DNA from: Gammaproteobacteria bacterium | GTDB lineage: Bacteria > Pseudomonadota > Gammaproteobacteria > Pseudomonadales > Azotimanducaceae | Length of the DNA: 64,000 nt | Reading direction: 5' to 3' | Assembly (NCBI GenBank): GCA_026707045.1 | Contig: JAPOXO010000006.1 | Span: forward strand, 18,612-82,611 | Shown: piece after piece, positions 33,703-42,734 of the stretch | Layout: every line of letters begins with the position of its first letter | Numbering within the stretch: position 1 is the stretch's first letter | Made by a program: the position numbers and the translations under genes | The notes under the pieces: generated by a model | The model's database searches: none | What the model saw: the letters and a program-made list of their open reading frames with translations, nothing else | Told to the model about the DNA's origin: nothing

Positions 33703-33965
33703 AAACGTTTCGATCTCCTGAGTTTCAACATCGGCGAAGCGAACAATCGCGATTGCATAGCGGGTTTGGCTATCCCATATGGTTCCATCTAGGTCTAGAG
33801 GGAGTTCTTGGGTCCAATTTTGATGGAGCGACTCATAGCGACTCTGGAGGCGCATTGACTCATCAGGCAATGTGTAAGAAACAAAGAATCTGGATTGCCT
33901 ATAGATCTACAGCTAGATCAAAAACAGAATTAGCCGCTTCCTTCATCCGCCAGAAGACTAGGTGA

Positions 33966-34239
33966 ATGGTCGCCTGAAAACTGCGAATCGCCTGAATCAG
34001 ACGATCTCAATTTTCTACCTGCACGATTGGTGTCAGATCGACATCAGCGCTTCACCCGGACCGACTTCTCTGGCAACGGACAGTTTCTGGACCAGACACA
34101 TGAATGAGGTGTGGCACAGGAAGGATGTGGGCCAGGGAATTCGTGGAGGCCTCGCGCTCTTTAATGGGAACAGAATAGTGAGTTGGAGGCTCTTGCGCAG
34201 TTTGAAAGCGTCTCGCGGAAATTGAACCTGTACGAGTGA
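33966..34239 (+). pseudogene. Relic of a fifth array copy (C-terminal part)
   Basis: Frame-shifted remains of the secreted array family. CCTGAATCAGACGATCTCAA matches the PES(F)VLKS-coding segment of the intact copies. GATTCTTGG-type sequence is seen as ACAGTTTCTGGACCAGACAC (DSWTKHM). The end encodes NSELEALAQFESVSRKLNLY then Glu and stop, nearly identical to copy 1. The 5' two thirds is missing. The sequence before it (33703-33960) holds no gene I can identify. The 3' flank after 34240 is homologous to that after copy 2. Confidence 0.75.
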
Positions 34240-34385
34240 GTCTTGCTTGTGTCCGGTCCTTACAAACCATAACCGAAAGATTGTGGCAGACTGTAGCCAG
34301 TGGATTGAGGACTGAATGTCGTTTTGGCGGTGCTAAGTCTCAAATTGACTGCGAGAGCCAATCTCGAGAATCTGAGTTCGAGGTG

Positions 34386-34394
34386 TGTTACGCT
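34386..34394 (+). promoter_or_regulatory. Extended -10-like element before array gene 3
   Basis: TG-T-TACGCT, same as copies 2 and 4. Only 12 bp separate it from the first ATG (34407), so the mRNA would be nearly leaderless unless a later start is used. Confidence 0.35.
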
Positions 34395-34406
34395 TTATTG
34401 ATCCTG

Positions 34407-35585
34407 ATGCGAAATTGGCAAGAGCCCCTGTCAAATACACAAAATTGGCTGAGTGTAGCGAAATGCTCCCTGCTTTTCGCCCGTTTTGCGCTTCTCTCTA
34501 GTGTTTGTTTGTGGCAAATGGCTTATGCCAGCTCAGCGGGCAGGACAGACGCTTGGTACGGACCATCCTATAGAGCGATTACTACTGATTTAATCGAATC
34601 GTGTCCGCAACCTCTCGAGAAACTCTCGGCGGAGTGCGCGCGGGCAGTGGATGACTTTTTCAAGAACTTTGCCTTCCAATACTTGGATGTTAGTTGGATA
34701 TCGATCCCCAACCGGCTCACCTATGGAAGAGCGTTCAAGAATCCGCAACTCGACAGAAGTCGAGTCCTTGAAGCGTTGCAAAAGAAGGAATGCCGCCTAG
34801 AAGACGGGGAAACTGTTCGGTGGGACCTCTCTGAGTCTTGCCACGCCGACGCATTTGCAAACTTATCCGTATTTTTGTGGGCTTGCAACAAGCATGGTGG
34901 TCCAGCCAATCCATCCGACTACGTGGTCGACATGAGCATATTTGCTCACAGAGAGTTTTCTAGTCCTGAATACTACATGAGAATACTGCACCGTAAGATC
35001 GTGCGGATTCTCGAGAAACACTGGGTCGGCGACCAGTGCTCTAGGTACGAGTTGTCACAAATGCGATTCGACAAACTGCAAGACCAAGCACAGTGGCAAT
35101 TGCTACATTCAACTGCAGAACGATTGGGAGAATTCTGGCGGCCTAGCGATGTGCCCGAGATCTACGTTCTCAAGTCTATGGCAGCACGACTAGGTGATGT
35201 GTCAACAGCGGAGATTTACAACGGACCTTCGTCGGATGGTACAAAAGACGATTCCTGGACCAAACATATGGACAAAGAATGGCCTTGGAAATTTACCCTG
35301 CTATGGTTTGATCAATACACATTCAACAGTGGGAACTCGCACGTTGATACAGTCGAACGTTTGAAAATGGGGATTTCGATCGCTACATCGCTACAAAAGT
35401 CAGGATTAGAGTTTGATTGGAATCATCTAGTTAGAAAGGTCTGTACTCCCGAGAAACCTGAAGAAACGGCTTGCAAAACAGCAATTGAGGAACTGGACCC
35501 AACTTTTGAATGGCATCAAGAAATTGAGCTGCAGGTCCTTGAGAAGTTTAAGAGCGTCTCGCGGAAACTAAATCTGTACGATTGA
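34407..35585 (+). CDS. Secreted Cys-rich array protein, copy 3, 392 aa, unknown family
   Basis: Third tandem paralog. The frame is open to 34236, but that part is duplicated 3' flank and promoter. ATG 34407 gives a protein as long as its relatives. A CTG at 34428 followed by TCA aligns with the ATG-TCA start of copies 1 and 4 and may be the true or former start. Signal sequence: CSLLFARFALLSSVCLWQMA. Family blocks: CPQPLEKLSAECARAVDDFF, SIPNRLTYGRAFKNP, ECRLEDGETVRWDLSESC, FANLSVFLWACNKHGG, YVLKSMAARLGDVSTAEIYN, LEFDWNHLVRKVCTPEKPEE, SVSRKLNLYD. Function unknown. Confidence 0.72.
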   Translation: MRNWQEPLSNTQNWLSVAKCSLLFARFALLSSVCLWQMAYASSAGRTDAWYGPSYRAITTDLIESCPQPLEKLSAECARAVDDFFKNFAFQYLDVSWISIPNRLTYGRAFKNPQLDRSRVLEALQKKECRLEDGETVRWDLSESCHADAFANLSVFLWACNKHGGPANPSDYVVDMSIFAHREFSSPEYYMRILHRKIVRILEKHWVGDQCSRYELSQMRFDKLQDQAQWQLLHSTAERLGEFWRPSDVPEIYVLKSMAARLGDVSTAEIYNGPSSDGTKDDSWTKHMDKEWPWKFTLLWFDQYTFNSGNSHVDTVERLKMGISIATSLQKSGLEFDWNHLVRKVCTPEKPEETACKTAIEELDPTFEWHQEIELQVLEKFKSVSRKLNLYD

Positions 35586-35732
35586 TTCTTGCCAATGCCC
35601 AACCCCATCATCCGAACCAATAGATTTCGGCAACCATCTGAATTGCCAGATTTATTACCTTTTAATGATCTACAAGTAAGCTCTGCTTCACTTGACAGTG
35701 AGAGGCAATTTCCGGATTTCCCGTTTATGGTG

Positions 35733-35741
35733 TGTTACGCT
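35733..35741 (+). promoter_or_regulatory. Extended -10-like element before array gene 4
   Basis: TG-T-TACGCT followed by TCGATTCGTTC, the same string as before copy 2, 46 bp ahead of the chosen start 35788. Confidence 0.4.
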
Positions 35742-35787
35742 TCGATTCGTTCCGTTTTACAGTCGGTATTTCATTCTTGGACATTCG

Positions 35788-36951
35788 ATGTCAATTCTTC
35801 TGAGCTCACCTAGACCAACAAAATGCACTGATTCTCGTGTCCTACTTTTGTCAGTCTCTTTGCTTTGGACGTGGCAGATGATTATTGCTGACGGGATATA
35901 TGAAGCATTCGAATTTGATGCGTGGAACGATCCTACATTTAATGACCGCATTCCTAGTCTTGAGGAAAACTGCCCCCAATCCAATGACAAACTTTCAGCG
36001 GAGTGCGGGGAAGCGATGGATGATTATTTTGAGAACCTTCCGTTGGAACGCCAGGACACGGCATGGATCTCAATCCCCGATCGACTCACATACGGAAGAG
36101 CACTCACGAATCCGGTAGCGGATCGAAATCGCGTGGTTCAAGCGCTTCAACTGAAGGAGTGCAGACTGGAAGACAGGGAAGTTGTTCGGTGGGACCTTTC
36201 GGAGCGTTGCCATTCTGATGCTTTCGCTAACCTGTCCGTATTCTTGTGGGCTTGCAGCAAGTATGGCAATGACACGAATCTGACTGAAGAATCTGACGTA
36301 GACGACGTCGCCAGCTTTGAATTTTCCGATCCTGAATACTACAAAGACATGTTGCACTGGCATAACGTACGAAGTCTGAGAGCACGATGGATCACGAATA
36401 AATGTGCGGAGATTGAAGTATCCGATTTTCGTTTTGACCCAGAGAACGACCGAAAGCATTTTCAAATGCTCCGTTCAACCGCAAGGCGATTGGGAGAGAA
36501 GTGGGATCAATCTAGTGAAGTGCCAGAAACATTCGTTCTCAAATCTCTGGCAGCACGATTGGGTGATCTGTCAACAGCCATTCTGTACTCAGGACCGTCG
36601 ACTGGAAAAAAGGACGATTCATGGAGGCATATTGGGAATAATTTGTGGCAGTGGAGACGTTCGCTAATGAACTTCGACGCATCCACACAAAAATTCTCGA
36701 ATCGGCGTTCCGAGACAATCAAGCGCTTGAAAAAAGGGATTTCTGTAGCAGTTTCTTTGCAGAGATCAGGGCTGGAATTTGATTGGAATTTTCTGGTCAA
36801 GAGAGTCTGCACCCTCCACGATCCCGATGAAGCGACTTGTCAGACAGCTATTAGAGAACTGAGCCAGACTTTCGAGTGGGACCAGAAAGACGAATTGCAG
36901 ACTCTTGACAAGTTTGCGAGCCTCTCACAGAAACTAAACCTGTACGACTGA
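35788..36951 (+). CDS. Secreted Cys-rich array protein, copy 4, 387 aa, unknown family
   Basis: Fourth tandem paralog, the most divergent. A longer frame from 35692 would run through the promoter-like element, so I start at ATG 35788 (MSILLSSP), giving exactly the length of copy 1. Signal sequence: RVLLLSVSLLWTWQMIIADG. Conserved blocks: CPQSNDKLSAECGEAMDDYF, SIPDRLTYGRALTNPVADRN, ECRLEDREVVRWDLSERC, FANLSVFLWACSKYGND, VPETFVLKSLAARLGDLSTA, LEFDWNFLVKRVCTLHDPDE, ending SLSQKLNLYD. Invariant Cys and Trp positions across all four copies imply a common disulfide-bonded fold. Confidence 0.75.
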   Translation: MSILLSSPRPTKCTDSRVLLLSVSLLWTWQMIIADGIYEAFEFDAWNDPTFNDRIPSLEENCPQSNDKLSAECGEAMDDYFENLPLERQDTAWISIPDRLTYGRALTNPVADRNRVVQALQLKECRLEDREVVRWDLSERCHSDAFANLSVFLWACSKYGNDTNLTEESDVDDVASFEFSDPEYYKDMLHWHNVRSLRARWITNKCAEIEVSDFRFDPENDRKHFQMLRSTARRLGEKWDQSSEVPETFVLKSLAARLGDLSTAILYSGPSTGKKDDSWRHIGNNLWQWRRSLMNFDASTQKFSNRRSETIKRLKKGISVAVSLQRSGLEFDWNFLVKRVCTLHDPDEATCQTAIRELSQTFEWDQKDELQTLDKFASLSQKLNLYD

Positions 36952-37227
36952 GTCCGCAGAATTCAACCTAACCGAATCAATTCAATTTCCTTCCCAGAAA
37001 GTCTTCGATTTACATTCGAGAAGACTGACTGCTACTCAATCAAAGAATGCCCAGCTATGGCACCAAGTCTGCTCTTGAGCGATTTCTCAGCGAAACTTCG
37101 ATGTGTTGCTGGAGCAGAGGATTTTGAGAACAATCTTTCTCATAACAACACTTGTGAGATTTTGATGGAGAGAAAACAGTCCTGCGATTGTTTGCTAGGA
37201 GAGATTCCCGAAAATGCCACTGGCAAT

Positions 37228-37728
37228 TCAAGTACTGAGCTCGCTGAGACGTTTGCTATAGACACGCCTGCCCGATAGCTTCCAACCGATGTAACCTGGT
37301 AGGACAATCATCGCATAGGAAACAGCGAATTTTGTGACAATGTTTGCCTGATCAACGGAGTCCCAAATTCCGAGCGATTTCAGAGACAATTCGATTGCGA
37401 AATAAAGTGTTATAAGCACTAGCATGGCGACTAGCGCTGAGGCCACCGCAGCGCGTCCTATAGTTTTCGAGATGGCATCTAATTCACTTTTCAGTATGCC
37501 TTTTGCGATTATCGTGCGGCGCAACAAGACGAAGCAGACTATAAGAACAATCGCGATTGAGACAACAATGGAGATAACGACAAATCCGAAAAAACTCTTG
37601 CCTGCAATGACCATGAGTGGGATGAATGGCCAAACCCACAAGATCAGCAGCCAATTGGAGAATTTCCAGGCTGCGATGGGTGAATCAGAATTTAACAATT
37701 TGCCTATATTCGACAATAAACCTTCCAC
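37228..37728 (-). CDS. Small polytopic membrane protein, 166 aa, unknown
   Basis: Four hydrophobic stretches: WLLILWVWPFIPLMVIAG, FFGFVVISIVVSIAIVLIVC, VASALVAMLVLITLYFAIEL and FAVSYAMIVLPGYIGWKL, with a basic loop (RRTIIAKGILKSELDAISKT) between the second and third. GTG start. No family motif seen; an inner-membrane location is the only safe inference. It stands alone between the secreted array and the ankyrin gene, with about 275 bp of non-coding sequence on the array side. Confidence 0.6.
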   Translation of the reverse strand: MEGLLSNIGKLLNSDSPIAAWKFSNWLLILWVWPFIPLMVIAGKSFFGFVVISIVVSIAIVLIVCFVLLRRTIIAKGILKSELDAISKTIGRAAVASALVAMLVLITLYFAIELSLKSLGIWDSVDQANIVTKFAVSYAMIVLPGYIGWKLSGRRVYSKRLSELST

Positions 37729-37968
37729 GTCTTACCTCACATGAACGCATAGTTGTCCGTGAGCAAAATCGTATTGAATCACATTCGTCGAGTCAATACG
37801 AGTGTGATGGACATCCTGAGATTGTGCTGATCTTCCATTGATAGATCGATTACTTTCGAGTGCGGCAGAGGTCTCCGTTTGTTACCTAATCACTCTTAGC
37901 CATCGGACTCGTATAGGCAAAGAGCCTAGTGTGTCCAATCGAGCAATAATTGCACGGCAGCGCCTTTG

Positions 37969-38979
37969 TCAAACCTTTTTTGCAATATCGAACGGCGTTC
38001 TTCCTGCTTCGTCTAGTCTTGTCCTGTCTGCTCCAGCATTGAGAAGGAAATTGCAAAGTTCGGCGTTGCCACCACGTGCGGCATAGTGCAGAGCAGTTCT
38101 GCCTTGAGGTCCAATCGCGTTTACATCGGCTCCTAATTCAATCAGATACTTGACCTTTGGAATGTCCAAAGTCTTGTCGGCTCGACAGGCGTACATAAGC
38201 GGGTGTAAGCCGTGATACGGCCTCTGATTAGGCGACAAACCTGATTTCACCATGAGCTTCAAGTCTTCCAATGAGCTTGTTGCCATCCAAAGGGTCGCAT
38301 CTGAAGATTTGGGTGAAACGCCTTGCTCCAGCAAATATCTCAGGATGTTGGTGTTGCCCATGTGTGCGGCGATGAAGAGAAGCTGGGCATCGTAGCCGAG
38401 AAGTTGTCCGCCTCGGTCGACCAATTCGGATAGTAAATCCATTTGCCCGCCGGCCACGCAAAAACTAACCAGAGGCGTGTAGTAAATGTCGTCGTTCGGA
38501 TCTTCCGCATTGAGAAAATTAGGATTGTCCTTTAGAAATCCGTTCACAGATTCGATGTCGCCCATGAAAGCAGCTCGAAATACATCCCTATTTGCCCCAT
38601 ACCGCTCTAGAGGTTCGACTAGGTTCTTGCGTCGGTAATAGGAAGCCGCAGTAAGTGAATCAAGTTGCACTATTGATTCCGAGTTGTAGCAGCCAGTTAA
38701 ATGAACATCTGCTCCCTGTTCCAGCAACCACACAACGGTTTCTAATCGATTCTTCCGGACAGCTTCAAACAAGAATGTCCGCCCGTGGCTGCCTCTCTTG
38801 TTCAATAGGGAAGGATCGGCAGCAATTAGCTGTTTGAGTTGGTCCAGTTTTCCTCTGACCGCTAGGTCGCGCATCTTGCCTGAAAGCTGTTTTTTCCAGT
38901 GGCCTGGCGGTACGTCAAGGGGACGAACCCATCGGCTTCGTTCACCCTTTTTTGTTGCTGCGGAGTACGGTTGATTCAA
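37969..38979 (-). CDS. Ankyrin-repeat protein, about 336 aa
   Basis: Repeats of about 33 residues run from residue 50 to the end, seen as GRTFLFEAVRKNRLETVVWL, LEQGADVHLTG, YTPLVSFCVAGGQMDLLSEL, LLFIAAHMGNTNILRYLLEQ, HPLMYACRADK, and GRTALHYAARGGNAELCNFL with LNAGADRTRLDEAGRTPFDI. Protein-protein interaction role, partner unknown; no signal peptide or membrane helix. The frame is open to 39165 but that part overlaps the divergent pnuC gene, so I choose TTG 38979 with GGA upstream; the start is uncertain. Confidence 0.7.
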   Translation of the reverse strand: MNQPYSAATKKGERSRWVRPLDVPPGHWKKQLSGKMRDLAVRGKLDQLKQLIAADPSLLNKRGSHGRTFLFEAVRKNRLETVVWLLEQGADVHLTGCYNSESIVQLDSLTAASYYRRKNLVEPLERYGANRDVFRAAFMGDIESVNGFLKDNPNFLNAEDPNDDIYYTPLVSFCVAGGQMDLLSELVDRGGQLLGYDAQLLFIAAHMGNTNILRYLLEQGVSPKSSDATLWMATSSLEDLKLMVKSGLSPNQRPYHGLHPLMYACRADKTLDIPKVKYLIELGADVNAIGPQGRTALHYAARGGNAELCNFLLNAGADRTRLDEAGRTPFDIAKKV

Positions 38980-39069
38980 TGGGCCGAATCCAAGTGCAAG
39001 TATTCTGATTTTGTGATTTCGATTAAATTGTAGTCTTGGGTTGGGACAGCCGATAGAGGTGGAGAAGCT

Positions 39070-39678
39070 GTGAATTGGAGTACTGTGTGGGATTTCTGGC
39101 TCTACGTGGACGAGCCGATCGGTCTCGTTCTTGGCGTGCTCATTGTCCTGTGCCTGATCAGGCAAAAGGTATGGGCATGGCCTTTAGGCGTGTTCTACGT
39201 TCTTGTCTCAATAACCGTTCTGCTCGAGGCGAAACTTTACGCTAATCTCGCGCTTCACGTACTGGGATTCCTTCCTCTGAATTTGTATGGTTGGTTTGTC
39301 TGGATTTTCGGCGGCGAACAGAAGGACGACCTTCCCGTCACCAGAAGCAGTGTTGTTTTACTCTGCATCCTCGGTGCCATTTGCGCCCTCGGAGGGGTCG
39401 TATTCGGGTATCTATTCAATACCTACACCGATGCTGCTCTTCCCTATACGGACAATGTCATATTCATGATGAGCTTTGCTGCAATGTACCTAACCGCTCA
39501 TAAGAAAATCGAAAACTGGCTAGTGTGGGTTGTCGTAAATGTTCTGTCCGTGGCCATCTACATCAACCAAGGACTGTGGCTTTATGGATTGCTGTACTTT
39601 GCGTACTTCTTCATGGCGATTTGGGGATTCTTCGAGTGGAGAAGATCGATGATTCAGCGCGAGGCGACGAGCTCGTAA
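39070..39678 (+). CDS. pnuC: PnuC nicotinamide riboside transporter, 202 aa
   Basis: Inner-membrane facilitator that imports nicotinamide riboside for NAD salvage. About seven hydrophobic helices. Family signatures: VWAWPLGVFYVLVSITVLLE, LYANLALHVLGFLPLNLYGW, then FMMSFAAMYLTAHKKIENWL and INQGLWLYGLLYFAYFFMAI with WGFFEWRR, matching the conserved 'ks..nW..W...n' and 'Y..lf.i......G...W' motifs. GTG start at 39070. No NadR or NiaR-like gene is nearby and no riboswitch is evident in the 90-bp divergent spacer. Confidence 0.9.
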   Translation: MNWSTVWDFWLYVDEPIGLVLGVLIVLCLIRQKVWAWPLGVFYVLVSITVLLEAKLYANLALHVLGFLPLNLYGWFVWIFGGEQKDDLPVTRSSVVLLCILGAICALGGVVFGYLFNTYTDAALPYTDNVIFMMSFAAMYLTAHKKIENWLVWVVVNVLSVAIYINQGLWLYGLLYFAYFFMAIWGFFEWRRSMIQREATSS

Positions 39679-39691
39679 GGGCTACTAAAGT

Positions 39692-40924
39692 TCACGCGTT
39701 TTCATCTCTAAGGACTGCAACTGCTCCAATCTCTATAAGCTCTGCCACAGCATTCTGATCGTAGCCGAGTGCCGACAGAATTTCCTCAGAGTGTTCGCCC
39801 AATTTGGGTGAAGCAGTCACGGGGACGTGTTCGATTCCGCTGACTTGCACCGGATGATTCATCAATAGAGGAACTCCAACTGAGTCCTTGTCCGGCACGA
39901 TCGCGATGCGGTTCTTCAGGACTTGACCATCGGTTGCAGATTCGTCAACCAGGGCCATTAGATTCACTGGAAGGTCTGCCTCATCGAACAGTTCCATCCA
40001 TTCATCTGACGTTCGAGTCTCAATGATGGCCTGAATGGCTTCACCAGCTTCGCGGCGGTTCATGTACATGTCCCGCATGGACGCAAATCTTGGATCCACC
40101 AGTAGATCCTCTGCTCCCATGACTGTGAACAGAACGGAAAGCAACTGCTCGTTCCGGACCATGTTGAGCTGCAGCCAACGACCATCCTTTGCCTGATAGC
40201 CCTGCATTGTGACTCCGGGCACCTCGGTCGCTGCTCGATAGCGTTCCATATCGGCGCCAGCCATGACACCTTGGGCAATTGCAGCATTCGACCAAAGTCC
40301 ATTAGCCAGCAGTGAAGTATGGACAAAGGATCCTTCACCTGTTCGATCCCTCTTGAGAAGCGCAGTAACAATGCCCGCGTAAATTGCGACGGCAGTGGGG
40401 TGGTCTCCCATTCCGGGTAATCCTTGAGTTGGCTTCGTACCTGGCTCTCTCATCAAATCCATAAGCCCGCTTCGTGCCCAGTACGCCAATTGATCGAAAG
40501 CCTTTCGGTCGCGTTCTTCGCCCAACTCCCCGTAGGCAGTAAGAGAAGCGTAGATCATTGTCGGATTGCTGATTTTTAGGTCTTCGTATGTCGCTTTGAA
40601 CTCAATACGGGAGGGATAGGGCATGTTGGTGATGAACACATCGCACCAATCTGCCAGTTCGTGAAGGATCTTCACACCTTGCGGGGTCTTGAAATTGAGT
40701 GCAATGCTTCGCTTGTTTCGTCCATCCATATCCCACATATAGTTGCGGCACTCCTCGGGTGTGCCGGGCATGTTGGACAGAATCCGGAGCATGTCGCCGC
40801 GTTCGGGCTTTTCAATTTTTATGACGTCGGCACCGAAGTCTGCCAGCATCATGGCCGCTGCCGGAGCGGCAATTACCGATGCGGCGTCGACGACCTTTAG
40901 TCCTTCAAAAAGTGGTTTGGTCAT
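39692..40924 (-). CDS. CaiB/BaiF family III CoA-transferase, 410 aa
   Basis: Single-domain family III CoA-transferase. Start region FEGLKVVDAASVIAAPAAAM and LADFGADVIKIEKPERGDM is the CoA-binding Rossmann opening; NKRSIALNFKTPQGVKIL, MIYASLTAYGELGEERDRKA, and GMGDHPTAVAIYAGIVTALL with the likely catalytic Asp. Ends LGEHSEEILSALGYDQ. I use ATG 40924 (MTKPLFEG) rather than the frame start at 40951. Next to a VOC protein and a Rieske oxygenase on the other strand, suggesting an acid-activation step of a shared degradative route. Substrate unknown. Confidence 0.88.
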   Translation of the reverse strand: MTKPLFEGLKVVDAASVIAAPAAAMMLADFGADVIKIEKPERGDMLRILSNMPGTPEECRNYMWDMDGRNKRSIALNFKTPQGVKILHELADWCDVFITNMPYPSRIEFKATYEDLKISNPTMIYASLTAYGELGEERDRKAFDQLAYWARSGLMDLMREPGTKPTQGLPGMGDHPTAVAIYAGIVTALLKRDRTGEGSFVHTSLLANGLWSNAAIAQGVMAGADMERYRAATEVPGVTMQGYQAKDGRWLQLNMVRNEQLLSVLFTVMGAEDLLVDPRFASMRDMYMNRREAGEAIQAIIETRTSDEWMELFDEADLPVNLMALVDESATDGQVLKNRIAIVPDKDSVGVPLLMNHPVQVSGIEHVPVTASPKLGEHSEEILSALGYDQNAVAELIEIGAVAVLRDENA

Positions 40925-41076
40925 TGCACAAGACTTGCAAGATTCGCACAATATTACGGAACGAAGAGGGACAGTCTTGGATAGTCCGCTTTATGAATGT
41001 GCGTAATACTCGTGAACGAGCATAGAGTCCATTCGGTTATCCGAGGATGTGAGTAAGGTCCCAACGGAGAAATCAA

Positions 41077-41472
41077 ATGACGGAACTAGCCAAATTTGAA
41101 GCAGCCCATCCCTTTCAGGATGACGTACTAGCGTTGCCTGTTGCAGACCGCGATGTCGCCGCTTCTTGGTATGGCGAGAAATTTGCCATGAGAGAGGTTG
41201 AACGCAAGGAAGATCCTCATCCCACCGTAATCATGGAACGGGATGGAATCCGCATGGGTTTTGCCGAGAACGGGGGCGACTCCTCAAACGATGGTGGGGC
41301 GGTCTTGGTGAATGACGCGGCTCTGATGAAAGAAGAACTCGACGGACGCGGAGTTGGAACTGGCGAATGGAGAATTGATGAACATGACGACGGAAAGAAG
41401 TACCAAGTCTTTTTCGTGGTTGCTCCCGATGGTTTATGTTTCTACTTCCACCAACTGATCGATTCAGACTAG
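41077..41472 (+). CDS. VOC/glyoxalase-like protein, 131 aa
   Basis: Glyoxalase-fold protein: LALPVADRDVAASWYGEKFA is the opening strand-helix of a VOC unit, VIMERDGIRMGFAENGGD and FFVVAPDGLCFYFHQL are the closing strands. The usual metal His in the first strand is absent (LALPVAD), so it may bind a ligand without the classic metal site. Clear GGAGA upstream. Followed 49 bp later by the Rieske oxygenase on the same strand, likely co-transcribed, which suggests a role with an oxygenated product. Confidence 0.65.
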   Translation: MTELAKFEAAHPFQDDVLALPVADRDVAASWYGEKFAMREVERKEDPHPTVIMERDGIRMGFAENGGDSSNDGGAVLVNDAALMKEELDGRGVGTGEWRIDEHDDGKKYQVFFVVAPDGLCFYFHQLIDSD

Positions 41473-41521
41473 ACTGGTTGGTAGGCATTCAGTGAAGGAA
41501 CGATAGAAGGAAGAAGATTAA

Positions 41522-42703
41522 GTGCGAAAAGAAGAGCAGCAAAGACTACTTTCCATCTTGCGACACGGGTGGGAAAACGACGAGTCTCACGATGCGGGTG
41601 GAATTGTCCGATGTCCGGTATCGGACTTCACTTGTCCCGATTTGCTTGCTCAGGAACAACGAACTTTTTTCCGCGAAACTCCGATGTTGATGGGTTTGTC
41701 GAGCGACTTGCCTAAGCCCAATAGCTATTGGGTGGACAATGCTTCGGGAATTTCAATTCTCATGGTTCGCAACTCGGAAGGAGAATTTCAAGCGTTTGGA
41801 AACGTCTGTCGGCACCGTGGAGCTCAGGTAGTTCCCGAAGGACGCGGAAGTGCGACCCAGTTTTCATGCCCATTCCACGCATGGACCTACAGCAATCACG
41901 GTAACTTGATTGCAATCAATCGAGAGCGCAAGTTTGGGACGATCTGTAAAGAGGATCACTCCCTCGTAGAACTTCCTTGCCAAGAAAAGTTTGGAATGCT
42001 TTGGGTTAAACCGAGCCCGGGTGGAACAGTGGATGTAGAGAGTTGCTTGGGCGGATTGGAAGACGACATGGAGCACTTGGATTTGGCAAACAAGAGCCAT
42101 GGGGCTACCCAAGTGATTCCCGCCGCGGCGAACTGGAAATTGGCGATCGACACTTTCGGAGAAAACTACCACTTTGACGTGCTGCATCGAGATTCGCTGG
42201 CACCCGAGATTCGAGGCAATCTGCAAACGCACGACATATTTGGACTCAACTATCGGATGGTGTTTGCACGCAAGAATCTTCTTGAAGCATTCGAAACGGT
42301 TTCCAGTCCCGAGGAATTACCGTTTCGGTTGATTACGCTGAGTGTCTACTTTATCTATCCAAACACCATATTCCTGGCAGATCAGTACGCCGTCGATATC
42401 TTGCGAATATTTCCAGCGGAAAACTCAACGAACAAGTCAAACACTTTTCACAGCTGGTACGTCTATGACGACGCAAAGCACTACTTTGAAGAAGGTCCCC
42501 ACAGTTACGAAGAACGTTTCGTCGGCTTCAACAGCGTTATCGTCAACGAGGACTACTTCGTGGCCTCTCAATCACAGAATGGGGCTGAATCGGAACTGTA
42601 CTCGCACGTAGTTTTCGGGCGCAACGAACCTGCGTTGCACCACTATCACAACGCCCACCGGATGGGGTTAGGCCGAGATCGACTAGAACTCGAAACCGCC
42701 TAG
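41522..42703 (+). CDS. Rieske-type ring-hydroxylating oxygenase, alpha subunit, 393 aa
   Basis: Rieske non-heme iron oxygenase. The [2Fe-2S] site is CRHRGAQVV then CPFHAWTYSNHGNL (C-x-H...C-x2-H, about residues 97-122). The mononuclear iron site includes DTFGENYHFDVLHRD (the D/N-x2-H-x3-4-H motif). The length fits single-component alpha subunits; no reductase or small subunit lies next door, so electron supply is in trans. GTG start. Likely hydroxylates or demethylates an aromatic or quaternary-ammonium substrate; not resolvable here. Co-directional with the VOC gene. Confidence 0.88.
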   Translation: MRKEEQQRLLSILRHGWENDESHDAGGIVRCPVSDFTCPDLLAQEQRTFFRETPMLMGLSSDLPKPNSYWVDNASGISILMVRNSEGEFQAFGNVCRHRGAQVVPEGRGSATQFSCPFHAWTYSNHGNLIAINRERKFGTICKEDHSLVELPCQEKFGMLWVKPSPGGTVDVESCLGGLEDDMEHLDLANKSHGATQVIPAAANWKLAIDTFGENYHFDVLHRDSLAPEIRGNLQTHDIFGLNYRMVFARKNLLEAFETVSSPEELPFRLITLSVYFIYPNTIFLADQYAVDILRIFPAENSTNKSNTFHSWYVYDDAKHYFEEGPHSYEERFVGFNSVIVNEDYFVASQSQNGAESELYSHVVFGRNEPALHHYHNAHRMGLGRDRLELETA

Positions 42704-42734
42704 TGCTTCGACTCTTGAACTGACAGCTGTGCGT

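Noticed and set aside
33448..33870. Minus-strand frame opposite higA
   Set aside because: Most of it is antisense to higA. Its first part (QSRYESLHQNWTQ, LPLDLDGTIWDSQTRYAIAI) looks protein-like and may be a relic, but I could not identify it.
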